Part shown: positions 19,389-30,227 of the stretch, piece by piece
How the letters are laid out: every line of letters begins with the position of its first letter
Position numbering within the stretch: the first letter of the stretch is position 1
DNA from: Pleurotus djamor
Lineage: Eukaryota; Basidiomycota; Agaricomycetes; Agaricales; Pleurotaceae
Direction: 5' to 3'
DNA: 38,618 nucleotides
Assembly: GCA_029747585.1 (NCBI GenBank)
Contig: JAPEVF010000428.1
Location: forward strand, 1-38,618
Translations under genes and position numbers: made by a program
Notes under the pieces: generated by a model
What the model saw: only the letters and a program-made list of their open reading frames with translations
Databases searched by the model: none
What the model was told of the DNA's origin: nothing

Positions 19389-20888
19389 ATGCCCCATTCG
19401 TCCATGTCGACTTCTTTACCTGCAGAATTATGGCTCCACATATTCGAAGACTTGACTACCCAGAGGTTCCCCATGAAGGACCTCGACTACAAGCTCCTTC
19501 GATCCAGAAATTCATTCAGGATTTGCCGTAAACTCTGTGGTTCCCAACCTGTACGTAGACAAAGGCTCAAGAGTCAACTGTCAGGTGGCAACGTTCATTG
19601 ACACTTTTCAATTTAGTGGATAGCTGGCTCGCTTTTGCACGTATGCAAATCTTGGCACGCGTCCATAAAGCCCTTGCTCTACAATACCGTCTTCCTTCGA
19701 AAAGCGTCTCAGGTCAAAGCTTTAGCCTCATTGTTGGGGAGGAACAATACACCTCGCCCAAAAGATCCTGACATAGGCTCTTGGGTGAAGAGAATAGTCA
19801 TAATGATCAACGACCCAAACGATAGAATATCTGCTTACGAGTTCGGCGACCTGATGTCATTCTGTCACAACCTCGCCGCTCTGCACATCCCTAGGTACCT
19901 GCCCGACGAATCAACAGTCTATCTCTACCCGGACCCGCATGCCATCTTCCGACACATCTCACTAACAGGGCCCACGCTCCGAATCCTCAATCTCGGAAAT
20001 TGCATCTCACAACGCATATCAATGACACTCCCCATGGGATTCTTCCAAGAAATGGTCGCGTTACGTGCGTTCCGATGCGATAGCAAAATCGTCGTGTACA
20101 ATTTACAACCGTTGGACTATCTCTCCGTCGAAACATGGTCACTAAACGGATTGGAACATGAAAATCTGTCCATTCGGGAGTTATTCATCCAGGATATCCC
20201 TTTCATGTCATTCCCTCTGTCTTACTCTGCGCCCGAACATTTCAGTAGGCTTGACCTGGATATCACTGCTACCCTTCCTTGCAGCAAATGGGAAATAGAG
20301 GGTGAGGACCTCGACTCTAAGCTTGGCACTGGTGACGATCTGAACGGTCACGGAATAGACGTTGAGGAAGGGGGGATGGCCAATCAGACCGTCGACGACG
20401 ACTCTGACCCCGAAAGCATGCCCAGTCTCGGCGGAGTGTCAGATGAGACAAGCAACGACTCTGACTCAGACTCTGAAGGTGGAGATGGCGTCGGTACTTT
20501 CCCTCCCGTTTCGGATCCTGGTGATCTCCAGAAGGGAGCTCTTGATCTCTTACCTCCAAGCGTCACATATCTACATCTAGTTTGCCGTAGCTGGGAAAGC
20601 TTGCGCGGGAGTATCCAACGGCTACCTGAATCTGTGACTTGCCTTGGCTTAGAGGCGATCGACCAGCCGCATTGCGAGGACAAAGCGTATCGCCATCTCA
20701 TGCACATCTTGCGGGAAATTATCGCACCTGGGCTGGCTGTCGTACAGTTGAACCACTGGCAAACGTGCGTTGATCTTCGAACGCGTCATGCTAATCTTTT
20801 GAAGGAAGTTGTGGAGATACTGAGGAATAGAAACGTTGAGTTGTGGGATGCAGAGGGATCTGTCATGATGACAGACACAATCCTGTAG
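19389..20888 (+). CDS. F-box protein 2 of the cluster, with acidic insert
   Basis: Model: join(19389..19550, 19617..20888), 477 aa, one 66-nt phase-0 intron inside the F-box. The start reads MPHSSMSTSLPAELWLHIFEDL, continuing as 'WIAGSLLHVCKSWHASIKPLLY' after the intron. A leucine-rich part ('LRILNLGNCISQRI') follows, then a strongly acidic Asp/Ser insert around residues 293-330 ('DDDSDPESMP', 'SNDSDSDSEGGDG'), and a short conserved end ('SVTYLHLVCRSWESL', 'SVTCLGLEAIDQP'). The frame is also open upstream to 19317, but an N at 19335 and the F-box position favour the later ATG; MSTSLP is a further candidate. Likely an SCF substrate adaptor. Confidence 0.77.
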
Positions 20889-21333
20889 GACCATGTAACT
20901 GATCCAGTGACCAGTGTTTTGGGGTCCTTCATCAGACTTTCACGTCTGGCTAGGGAAGAAGACGCGACTGAAAATAAAGCGGAGGTTGACGTGCAAGGAA
21001 GATGATGTCGGCGGTTCAGAAAATGTACGAAAGGGCGCCTCATGTAAAGGCGAAGCGAATGTAGAGAGCTGCGGACGAAAGGATGTTCAATGATATTGGC
21101 CAGTGCCGAGTTCTTGAATACGCCTTCCCAGTCGATCAAATGCAAATTCCTCCTCCAGAGTGCTGGTACGTCTGACAAACTCAGGACGAAGCAATCATCC
21201 TAGTACATTAATTAGACCGTGTCGAGTGCAACTCTGATGCGACTGGAGGGATCTGATGAATCTCATCCCTATATCGTGGTTTAGTTTGGGCGGCATCATA
21301 AGCGCCCGGGCATGATCATGCACCTACACCACG
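20889..21333. other. Intergenic between F-box genes 2 and 3
   Basis: No gene supported. The minus-strand frame 20786-21178 is antisense to the end of gene 2. Confidence 0.4.
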
Positions 21334-22673
21334 ATGGCTTTGTTACCCCTCGAGCTTTGGGTGGACATCTTCAATCTTGCTTTAGACTTTCCCTCCGACT
21401 TTGATCTGCAGCTATTCCGACTCCCAGCTGCCAAATCGTATACTAAGAAAGTCCTTCGACCCCGTCTAGTGCGCTCGATTACTGTCCCACTATTAAACGT
21501 GCTCCGAGTCTCATCAGCGAAGACCCTTTTTAGGTGATANGCCGAAAGCTCATACGAGTTTGCAAACAGTGGAGGCAAATTGCTACTCCGTTATTCTACG
21601 AAACAGTCTGGATCACGAAGGAGTCCCAAGTTGACTCACTCGTCCGAGCCCATATTGGAACCGAGAACCCCCAGCCACATAGGTCAGAGAATTCCTCGTT
21701 GGGCGCACAGATTAAACGGCTTGTTTTCAATCTCTACATCCCGCCATCGAAATCCCCAGATTGTCACCCAGTCACAAGATTGACAGCCCTGTGCGGCAAC
21801 CTAACGTCACTTCACTTGCTTGGCACCTCGTCCGACTATTTCCTTAGTCGTCGTGATGAAAGGGCACATGCCCACGCAGAACAGTTCTTCAACAGCCTCC
21901 CTCTCGAGAATCTTCAGGTTCTCACTTTTCACCAGCTCGCTTCGAGATTGACTGCGTGTCAATGGGGCCTGCATCGCCGTGTCTTCGAGCGGACACATAA
22001 ACTCAAGATACTCAGGCTCAATGATGTTCTTATCTGGGAACACGCAGAAGAGTCTCTAAATACCACGGCGGATATCTCGAAGGATATCTCTTCGCTACCA
22101 AACATCGAGTTCTTATGCATCCCTTCTGAACTTTACTGCGACGGTCAAATCATTCGCGCCAACAAACCAGTGAAACATTTGATTCTACAGCGGTTGCAAG
22201 CTTTCTTCTTTGATGGCGCTACTGAAGAAGAGTCCCTTGAGCATGCCACCTTCTCCCTTCACGACACCTTCTTCGCTGAGTGGATTCTCTTGGGCCATTG
22301 TCGTTGTTTCGACTCTCTCCGTCGCATCGATTTCACCTTCAATTCTTGGGAGTTCATCTTCAGGAACTCTCGTTCTAGCCAAGGTGCTGAGCAGATGCTT
22401 CGGTATCTCCCACGAAATGTCCATTACCTCGGCTTCTTTCCTCGGTCTTTCCAAATGAGAGGTCATCACTACAAATTCTTTCAAAGGTTCTGCGAGATTC
22501 TCGCCGGCTCCAAACGGTCCTCGCAAATAAAGACGGTTCAGTGGAAACTACTCTCACATACAGAAACCAATCATTCGAAGCGTAGCCATTCAAGGATGTC
22601 GAAAGGGGCTGCCGATGTACTTCGTGGAGTTGGGATCGTCCTGTTGGATGCCGACGGCGAGGCTATCGCTTGA
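21334..22673 (+). CDS. F-box protein 3 of the cluster
   Basis: Model: join(21334..21468, 21534..22673), 424 aa. F-box: MALLPLELWVDIFNLALDFP, then 'RKLIRVCKQWRQIATPLFYE' and TVWIT. It shares the 'PSDFDLQLFRLPAAK' block and intron position with F-box protein 1 ('PSDFDLKLFRLEAPK'), so the two are close paralogues; the ends also match ('GAADVLRGVGIVLLDADGEAIA' vs 'GSADALRTAGMVLLGADGEVIV', cut to the shared pattern). One codon is ambiguous (NGC at 21540-21542); the paralogue has Ser there, so AGC is likely. Predicted SCF adaptor with LRR-like C-terminus. Confidence 0.78.
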
Positions 22674-22858
22674 TATCCTGTGAAGGTCGACATCCACTAC
22701 AAGAAGGTGAAATATCTCAATGACCTACCTGGCGAATCAATGGATAGGTTTTAGGCCTATGCTATGTAAAATAGCAATGTACCCCTGCGTACGGAAGTCT
22801 CCCCATAGCAGCTAGGCATAGTCACTAGTTTATGACACTACTCTTCCAATCCAAAAAC

Positions 22859-24146
22859 TTATATTCCTCGCGCGTAGTAACTCCTTTGGCGGTTGAGATA
22901 TTCGCATGTGATGATCCTGACGGTCCCGAAGATCCATATTCGTTCGGCCATCCAACAACTGTATGGAAACGCAATGGAAATGATCGAATTCCCCGTCACA
23001 AATTGACAAAATCCCACCAGGCGGTGATATACATGACTTCGCCTAAAGAGGTGTCCCTCCGCAGCCAACCTGAGCATAAAAATACTAGGAGGTAATGCAA
23101 TACCCGCCGCAGATATGGCTTCCCATGATTCGTAGTACAATGTGAGGTGTGTGACATTGGGGAAGTGGAATTCGAAGAGAGATTGTAGATTCAGTTTCGG
23201 ACCTCCGTCCGATGCCTCGCTTGTGAGGTGGAACGTTAGATGAGTGACGGAAGGGAATTTCTGAGCAATTCGAAGATAGTAGTACGTACTCTCGCAGTGA
23301 CAGTTCTTTGACGGAGTCGGGTGATAATATATGTTGGAAATCGGGGAAGAGCAGAGCTGTGAAAGGGAGATCGAGGGAATGTGCATGAATACATGACGGC
23401 CCTAGTGAAGGCTGGATCGCCGTGTTTTGGTCGAATGGCTCGATGTATCTGCATGAATCCGTTCTGAGGGCTTTCAACGAGGTCATTCGGTTTAGAAAGG
23501 CAGCTCATCTCATGGGTCTTGTGAATATTCTCGTGGCCTCAGGGGGACCAAATAGGTTTAGCGTTTGGATTTTTGGCCCGAAAGTTGATGATGAGAGGTG
23601 AGTTAAGAAGGCTTCTGAGGGTTCGATGTTTGGAGAGAGTGATGTCAATGCGTACGTCGGAAGTTCAAGGCGGGTGAAGGACGTCAGGAGGTGGAATGAG
23701 ATGAGGTTGGGACAGTGGTCTATCAAGGAGTTGAGAGATAGATAATGAAGTCTACCGGCATGGGGATTGTGAAAGGCAAGGGTTAGTCGCTTGACCCAAG
23801 AGCCAATGAGGTCGGTCGGTGATTCAGAACCGTTGTCACGAGCCGTAACGACTCGAGGTGGCTGAACGCTCGATTTGAGGGGATCCAGTTTACTAAGGCT
23901 TGTGAGGCAGATAGTTTCGTATAAGAAGGGAGAACCCATGGTGTTCCAAGTTTTACAAACACGAATTATGTTCCCAGCTGTTAACTTTCAGGTTGAATAT
24001 CAGCTCATGCAAGCGATGTGAATGGGAACAGACGTACAGAGGGAAGCCGCGTCAATTCGACTGCTAAGTCCTTTGGCTCGCCTGAAGGTCCAAAACATCG
24101 CAGGCATCCGGAGAATGGTCGACCACAGCTCTAGAGGGAGTGACAT
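22859..24146 (-). pseudogene. Broken F-box gene of the same family
   Basis: Exon 1 is complement(24038..24146), MSLPLELWSTILRM, followed by a 60-nt intron and exon 2 from 23977 ('NIIRVCKTWNTMGSPFLYET', 'GSWVKRLTLAFHNP'). Two lesions interrupt the exon: an in-frame TGA at complement 23505-23507, in a stretch that aligns with 'GNCISQRISMTLPMGFFQEM' of F-box protein 2, and a frame change near 23285-23300, after which 'LRIAQKFPSVTHLTFHL' continues in another frame to about 22859. No splice pair removes either lesion cleanly. It is probably a recent pseudogene, unless both are sequence errors. Confidence 0.72.
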
Positions 24147-24725
24147 CTCGTTGGGAATCAAGAGAGCGCGTTACGAGTCGAGCAGCGCGTGTACGACTCG
24201 GCGCGCCCCGAGTCATTCAACACTGATTGGACGGTGGACACTGAGCATATGGATTAAGTAAGTACTTGATCTTCAGCTGACTTAAAAAGATTCTGACCAT
24301 TCCGGAATCTCTGGCCTGCCTGGTGTCAGAAGCGCGACGAGGATGCCTTGAGTCTGTGAGCCTTTGCTGGCCATGACGTTGAAGACAGAGTCTTCCAAGA
24401 GTCACCCGTTTGAAGCGCCGATCCCCTTTCCACCCCTGTACTCTAAATCATGAAGTTAACTGGATGGTCGACGCAAGTTCGCCGTTCCTGTATCCAGATG
24501 GTTGCCGAGGTTTATTTCATGCTGAAGAAGAGTAAGAGTTACATAAAAATTGGGATGAATGAGTATGGAAGCATGAATAGTCGGTAAGTAGGGTAGAATG
24601 AATAAGATAATACAGATAGAAGGGTACGGTAAAATATTTGGCTTGCGTTTTGACTACAATAGACATAAAAGTGAACGATAGAAAGAAGAAAATGTCACGA
24701 AAACTGAAGCAGTTGGATATTTGAG
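24147..24725. other. Intergenic between the F-box pseudogene and the desaturase 3' end
   Basis: No gene seen. AT-rich sequence at 24530-24720 is probably the desaturase 3' flank. Confidence 0.4.
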
Positions 24726-26832
24726 TTATGAATGGCAAACGGGCTCGCGAACAGCATCGCCTTGTTGGTTTTTGTAAAAGACAACATCACCTTCATGTTC
24801 GACGAACATGCATTGGGTAAAGGAGCGCCAAAGTGCGTAAATGGTGAGCTGGAACGTGTGAATTAGCCCAGAGCAAGAGGGCTTCAGTAGAGACCGCCGA
24901 CATACCGTGCTGTCATAATTGTAGTAGTCACCCAGGACGGGTTTGATAGCCTCCGTAGCTTGCGGTAAGTTATCTAAATTGCGAAGAACAAAGGTCATCA
25001 TGGTCAAAGATGAATATTTCCATGGGAGCGAAGATGGACGGAAGGGAAAGGTACCCGCGCGAAAAAGAGACTCACAAAATGGGATATTAGAAAATAGATG
25101 ATGAGCGACATGGTCGTGGCCGATCTATCAGGAACATCGAGGTTAGCGGAGGGTCAAAAGCGATGCGAGGACCGACAGGGCGGGCGGCGTTTGAGGCTTG
25201 AGGCGACCATTGTTTCGGGATCGGGAAAGGACGGTGGATAGGGTTGACTCACATTGTATAGTAGCTGACGCCCAACCCAGCCGAAAAGAGGACGATCAAC
25301 CGTAGCGAGAGCACCACGAGCAAAGGTCCATTGATCCTATCAAAGAGGAACGATCAATGTTTTAGCTTCTAGGAGGATCCAGACAATGAAGGATCTACGG
25401 ACCTTGCGGTAGTAAGGGATGGTAGGATCACTATGCTGCAGGTATGTGGATGTCACAATCCTAACGGCCCGGGAGAATGCGAAATGAGGGACTGAAAAGA
25501 TTGAACGGAAGAAGCCTCGGTGCTTACCAATTGTTCGCCCACTGTGCACGGATGTATGGTAAGTCAGTTGTCAACAAGCAGGACACAGGATAACGTACCA
25601 GCCATGGGAGAAGATAATAGCACCATAGCGATGACCATCCGTTGTAGAATGTATAAACGCCGAGCAATGATATCATCGTACACATCCCAACGTTGGATAT
25701 GATAATCAAAGAACCTATATAAAACAAGGTTCCCATCAGCGGAATTATAGAACCGACAAGTCGACGGACGTTGTTCAGGCGAGAATAGTTGGGATGATGG
25801 TTTGTAATGCTGTGTGATTTAATTGTGGATACGTTTAAGATGATACAACGGAAACACCCACGCTGGTTCCTTTGGGATACTTGGGATTCCCCTTGCGGTT
25901 GTGGCTGTTGTAGGAATGAAAGCTTATGGGTAAAGCTAGGCACGCTGCGGAGAAAGCACGCACAAAAGGTATAGTTGGTAGCCGCTGGGCGCAAGTTTCA
26001 TTTTATGTCTTTCGAGCGATGGCTTGGAACTCACAAGAACTGGCGCATGAACATCTTGAAGAGGGTGAACGCGGGCGTTTCCTCTAATATTTCTTGGTAG
26101 TCCATCTTGACCGCTACTTTGCCGTCGGGGAGATTAAAATCCTTGCGTGTTGGTGGGATATATGTTTCGTCTCGGTCAAGATGATTCGTGGATTTCTTTA
26201 GGGTCGCGATAAGGATGAATCAATGGGCGGCAGGGAACATTAACTCACATGATGCGTACGATGTGTTGACCGCCAAGAAAAATAAGGAACGAGAATGAAA
26301 CTATGCAGCAGCAGCCCCAAGACGGAGTTGACAAGACCATATGGCGAGAGGTTGCCATGTCCTGCCTGTCAGTCAAAGCTCATTCAGTGGGAGTCGTTCC
26401 AGGGGTAAGAAATGACATGATACCTCGTGTCCTAAAAACACCAATTCAGGAATCCATAGGGTGAACCGAGAGGCGGTAAAGATACATACCCAGGCACCAC
26501 AACCCGGCAAAAGCTAGTCCTTGCCAGCCAGCGTAAAACAGCCACAGCATTGTTCGCAGCCATATGTTGATGAGCGCCCCAGAATATGTCGTTCGATCAG
26601 GAGATACCATGAGGAGAATAGCATCAATCTTCGTCGCCAGGAGATGGAAAACGAACATGATGGAAAGATGACGAGTTACGTAGTAGAGTCCAGCGAGGGT
26701 GTTCTTCTCAAACAGTTCCTGGGGGATTGCGTTGTGAACATCCTTCAAGGCGATGTTGGGAGGTTCGAATGCTGATTTGCGTTTCCGGGCTTCGTATTCG
26801 GGTCCGTCTTGGAAAATTTGATACCACAGCAT
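24726..26832 (-). CDS. Delta-12 fatty acid desaturase (oleate desaturase type)
   Basis: 14 exons: complement(join(24726..24848, 24906..24973, 25076..25124, 25253..25336, 25403..25460, 25528..25541, 25599..25714, 25770..25809, 25862..25904, 25964..25984, 26035..26195, 26249..26365, 26424..26431, 26490..26832)), 414 aa. All three histidine boxes appear after splicing: HEAGH (116-120), HRTHH (152-156) and HVAHH (340-344), which bind the di-iron centre. Other family blocks: '[19 protein letters not shown]', '[20 protein letters not shown]', '[11 protein letters not shown]', 'NYDST', '[12 protein letters not shown]'. The enzyme is an ER multi-pass membrane protein converting oleoyl to linoleoyl chains; the exact regioselectivity is inferred from family resemblance. 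Exon 2 (from the 5' end) is only 8 nt and encodes part of the first His box; 14- and 21-nt exons also occur. An upstream TTG extends the frame by three codons; the ATG at 26832 was chosen. Confidence 0.93.
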
Positions 26833-27140
26833 CGTAGGCAAGTAGAGGGAATCTGTCGGGGAGCACGAGAGCAGAAACGGAGGTTGCGGGCGTGGCTTAT
26901 ATACTGCTGGAGGGAAGTGCCCTAAGATCTGACACAGATACGATTGGACCTGGATTCATTCCGAGACTGTGGTCCATTTGGCGCATAGTCCGATGGGGCG
27001 CCAGAGTCCAGTTAGCTCTTTAGGCCGTTGGGCCTAAGCCCTACCCAGCAAAGCACCAACGATTGACAGCGAGATCCATCCGGATTTCCAGATCCTCGGT
27101 CAAACAAACATTTTGTAAACCGAACGCGACTGGCACGAGC
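26833..27140. other. Upstream region of the desaturase gene
   Basis: No coding signal is seen. It contains a perfect 7-bp inverted repeat at 27020-27037 (TTAGGCC, loop GTTG, GGCCTAA), about 190 bp upstream of the start codon. Confidence 0.45.
27020..27037. repeat. Perfect 7-bp inverted repeat, 4-nt loop
   Basis: TTAGGCC-GTTG-GGCCTAA in the desaturase promoter region. Short enough to be chance, but it could be a dimer binding site. Confidence 0.45.
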
Positions 27141-27470
27141 TCAATGAGCAGCTATGGATGGCATTTGATGACCTTGCAGAGAGTTTGATGGCGTTCGAGT
27201 AGAAATGTATACCTTGTCGGGTTTCCGAGGAGCAGGGCGCCGTAGGAGTGAGAGTAAGCACAAGGCAATGGTCACCAGCGAGCGTGCAAGTCTCAACAGG
27301 GAAAGCCACGTGACACGCGACACAGAACTTACCTCCTTAAAGGTTTCCTCCTCGTCGGCAAAACCGTCAAAACGGAGTCTATGAAACACGAAAACCCAGG
27401 CATTTTGAGGCATGGTTTGTCGAAAATTTGATTGGCGCCGCTGATCGCACAAGAAAAGAAAGCTAGTCAT
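27141..27470 (-). CDS. Hypothetical small protein (uncertain)
   Basis: A minus-strand frame of 109 codons with an internal ATG (MPQNAWVFVFHRLRFDGF) followed by 'ADEEETFKEV' and a GTAAGT that may be a splice donor. If spliced there, the coding part is short and the rest is unknown. No family is recognised and no paralogue is in the window. It could be chance. Confidence 0.2.
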   Translation of the reverse strand: MTSFLFLCDQRRQSNFRQTMPQNAWVFVFHRLRFDGFADEEETFKEVSSVSRVTWLSLLRLARSLVTIALCLLSLLRRPAPRKPDKVYISTRTPSNSLQGHQMPSIAAH

Positions 27471-28235
27471 GCTTCAAGCTTCAACAATCAACAATTGTTA
27501 TCGTTATTATCACTCCTGTGAATTCCCTGTATTTCTAGACGTTGATCGTAGGTCCAGGGACTACAGATAGCGAGACTAATCCTATCTGCTTTGGGGAGAC
27601 CAGGGGAGCAACTGTTGTGGGCAATGGGTTGATGGATGATACCATTGCGTCACTTGCAGAAAGTAAGTTCTCGAGCTCACCGTTAGAGACCACCGGAACC
27701 GATGAAATTTTCACGCAGCCCATCGTATTGACAGAAATCGATCTTTTCGGGATTTGGAAAGCACTGAAGATAGCTCAACGGATACCGATGAGAAATTTGC
27801 GAATATATTTGTGTGCACCCGAGTTGAACGTGACCCACCTATGCGGAGTCGGAGAAATTGCCGGCACAGCCGTCCTAGGTCTACGGCGCGTTTGAACGAG
27901 CAGGTCAATGAAGGTATATGCCGCAGAATCAGCCATATACTTGGTTTGCAGGGGTTTGCATGCCAGTTGCATGCTAGTTCCCAATTGGGCTGACCAGTCC
28001 ATTTATGCAACGCCACGAAGAAGGGATCACCATTACTTGTGGGTGGGTTAAAAATTCTAGCCACATTTAGGAGCTGAAGGAATGGAAGGGTCTGGACGGC
28101 GTCGTTGAATCGCATTCATCGTTTGGCTCTAACTTCGGGCACTCTGTGCTGCAAAGTCTCCCTAGGGATGTCTCCTTTTTACTTCAGGAGCTCGTATCTC
28201 AACTCATACAGCCTACCAAAGGACTTCCCGCCTGA
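27471..28235. other. Region with overlapping uncharacterised frames
   Basis: Frames of 117 aa on + (27542-27895) and 134 aa on - (27711-28115, MRFNDAVQTLPFLQLL) overlap. Neither has recognisable motifs or clear introns, and at most one can be real. The minus frame is the better candidate for a gene remnant. Confidence 0.3.
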
Positions 28236-28317
28236 GGCGCTATAGCCAAGTGGTTACGGCGACAGATTAGAAATCTGTTCCTCTTTGAGGGCGCAGGTTC
28301 AAATCCTGCTGGCGTCG
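28236..28317 (+). tRNA. tRNA-Ser (anticodon AGA)
   Basis: 82 nt with a full type II cloverleaf. The acceptor stem pairs GGCGCTA with TGGCGTC (two G-U pairs) and the discriminator base is G. The D arm is GCC...GGC, the anticodon stem ACAGA/TCTGT with loop TTAGAAA (anticodon AGA, reading UCU after A34 to inosine), the long variable arm CCTC-TTT-GAGG, and the T arm GCAGG-TTCAAAT-CCTGC. The long variable arm is the serine hallmark in eukaryotes (with Leu). The B box GGTTCAAATCC is at 28296-28306. No intron. Confidence 0.97.
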
Positions 28318-28340
28318 CATGGGAGTATCTTCATAAAAAC

Positions 28341-28345
28341 TTTTT
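28341..28345 (+). terminator. RNA polymerase III T-run terminator
   Basis: TTTTT lies 24 nt after the tRNA-Ser 3' end, the first T-run of at least five downstream. Confidence 0.7.
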
Positions 28346-28538
28346 ATGACCCTCAGCCGTTCTGCAAGTCTCGGAAACGAGAAAACATCCATGAAATAGT
28401 AAATATTTGTCGCGAGGATTCTAGGACCCTCTCGCGAATGAGGAAGCATCAACGAAGACTGGGATCGAGTCTAGTTCTTCTACTGACCATACGCATTCTA
28501 CTCGACCAATTACAAGCACCAGATGAAGATTGAAAAGT

Positions 28539-29957
28539 TTATGCCTCTCCCTCTGCTGCCCGAGCAGCCCGACGCGCCTTTTTAGCAGCATTAGCGGCTG
28601 CTGCCTTCGCCTTCTTCGCTGCTGCCCTTTCTGCCTCCTCAGCGGCTGCCTTCTCCTCCTCTTCCTTCTTCTTACGCTCTTCCTCTTCCTTACTGGGCTT
28701 TCCATTCGCCTTCCCGGCTACACCGGGGGTTCCCGATCTGGAAGCAGCCTTCTTGGCTTCTTTGGCGGCCTTCTCCTCCAGCTTAATCCGCTTGATACGA
28801 GGGTCATAACTACGAAGTGATACGACTCAGGAAAAAAGGAGGGCAAGCACGTGGAAGTAACCTTAAGATTGGACGCACCTTAAAGCAAGGTCAACCAGTC
28901 CTCGAACCTTAGCGGTATCCTCCTTCTTCCGCCTGGCACGTTCAGTCTTGTTCTTCTTCTCCGTGTACCGTTTATCATCTCGGTTGTCACTTCCTTCATT
29001 GATCTCCTTGTCCAACCACTCGAAGCTTCGCCACGAATCCATGTTGTACCAGAAGTCATAGAAACCTTCGACTTCTTCTTTTGAGGCATCGACAGCACCG
29101 AGAAGGGGTACGGGCTGCGCACGAGAGAAACGAGAGTACATCTCGAAGTAAGGTGACATGGTTTTGAAGAAGTACGCAGAAGGGTCTTTAGCCTTCGACA
29201 TTTTGGTCTAGAAAATGACTGATAAGTCAACACGATCATCACGCGCTGGGGAAAAGAACTTGCTTTGAACTCAGTAGCACTGGGAACATCGTCCCAGTGG
29301 TCTTGGAACTCGGGGTCCACGCTGTCAAATTGACGGCGCTTTTCGGGGTGCGACAAGACTTCGAATGCCTTAGAGATACATTTGAAAAACGCATCGTCAT
29401 TCGTATTAACAGTTCCGTAGAGAAGGGACGCAGAGCTATTATCCGTAGGTGCAGCCTTCTTATCTGGATGGTGTTTCAACACCTTTTTGCGATCTATCGC
29501 CCATAACAATAATCAATCACNAAAAAAACGCATCTCAAAAGCCATTCATCGTCAACTCACGCGCGATTTTTATCTGATCTTGCGTAGCAGTGTATCGCAA
29601 TTTTGAAAGCCCAAGAACAGCGTAATAGTCGTGTTTCTTCCACTCCTTGGGGTCGAGGTTGAGGAGCTCGTTGGTTTCTGGTTCATCACCGACACCAAGG
29701 TCGTCTTCGGCTCCGAGTTGGGCAAGTCGTTTACGCTGTGCTTCCTCTTGTTCTTGAAGAGCCGAGTAATGCTCATCGTGGTGATCGAACGAGCCTTTGT
29801 ACTGGTGAGTGAGTCGAAGTTGCTTGATATGCGCAGAGCCTGCAGGCAAAAGGCGACGGGTAACGGGGGCAGACAACGACGACGTGCTCGGCGAGGGAGC
29901 GCTGTATGATGCTGGCAGTGGTGATACAGAGATTGGAAGTGTCAATACGGACGCCAT
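28539..29957 (-). CDS. ZUO1: Zuotin, J-domain protein of the ribosome-associated complex
   Basis: Model: complement(join(28539..28809, 28879..29207, 29264..29493, 29561..29957)), 408 aa. The J domain runs from '[20 protein letters not shown]' (110-) with HPD at 141-143 to '[16 protein letters not shown]'. The zuotin homology domain follows ('[17 protein letters not shown]', '[18 protein letters not shown]', '[18 protein letters not shown]'), then a highly charged Lys/Glu/Ala region (about 320-408). Zuo1 pairs with the atypical Hsp70 Ssz1 at the ribosome exit and stimulates Ssb. The second intron uses a GC donor (AAA|GCAAGT) and restores frame into [10 protein letters not shown]. The protein stops in the charged region (AAEGEA-stop), so the C-terminal four-helix bundle of yeast Zuo1 is not found. 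The ATG at 29957 was chosen over an upstream TTG. Confidence 0.92.
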
Positions 29958-30227
29958 CGTGTCAGGCAAAGATGAAGGTGAGTACAACAGGCGTTGGTGA
30001 AATCAAGATGGAAATTTTGGCCGAAGCCACGTGCCAAGATAACAGGGAAGGACATAGGAGAAATAGGAGATAGCGACATGCAAAAGATGGGCAGCGAAGA
30101 TGCGTGTGTGAGGGAACTGAATAAATAAGCGAGAGCGTATGCGAGTTAGTCAATAATTCAAGGTAGGCTAGCGCGCGAATTAAATGAAGAATATATATAG
30201 CATGAGTAGCTGGGAAAGAGACTTCAG

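Noticed and set aside
22185..22526. 113-codon minus frame rich in Glu and Arg
   Set aside because: Antisense to F-box protein 3.
25524..25994. 156-codon minus frame with membrane-like stretch
   Set aside because: It is partly a desaturase exon (25599-25714) read through neighbouring introns in one frame.
28421..28705. 94-codon Arg-rich minus frame
   Set aside because: Frame-shifted reading of the zuotin charged region plus its 3' flank.
29535..29987. Longer zuotin start at 29987 (MYSPSSLPD)
   Set aside because: That codon is TTG; the first ATG is at 29957.
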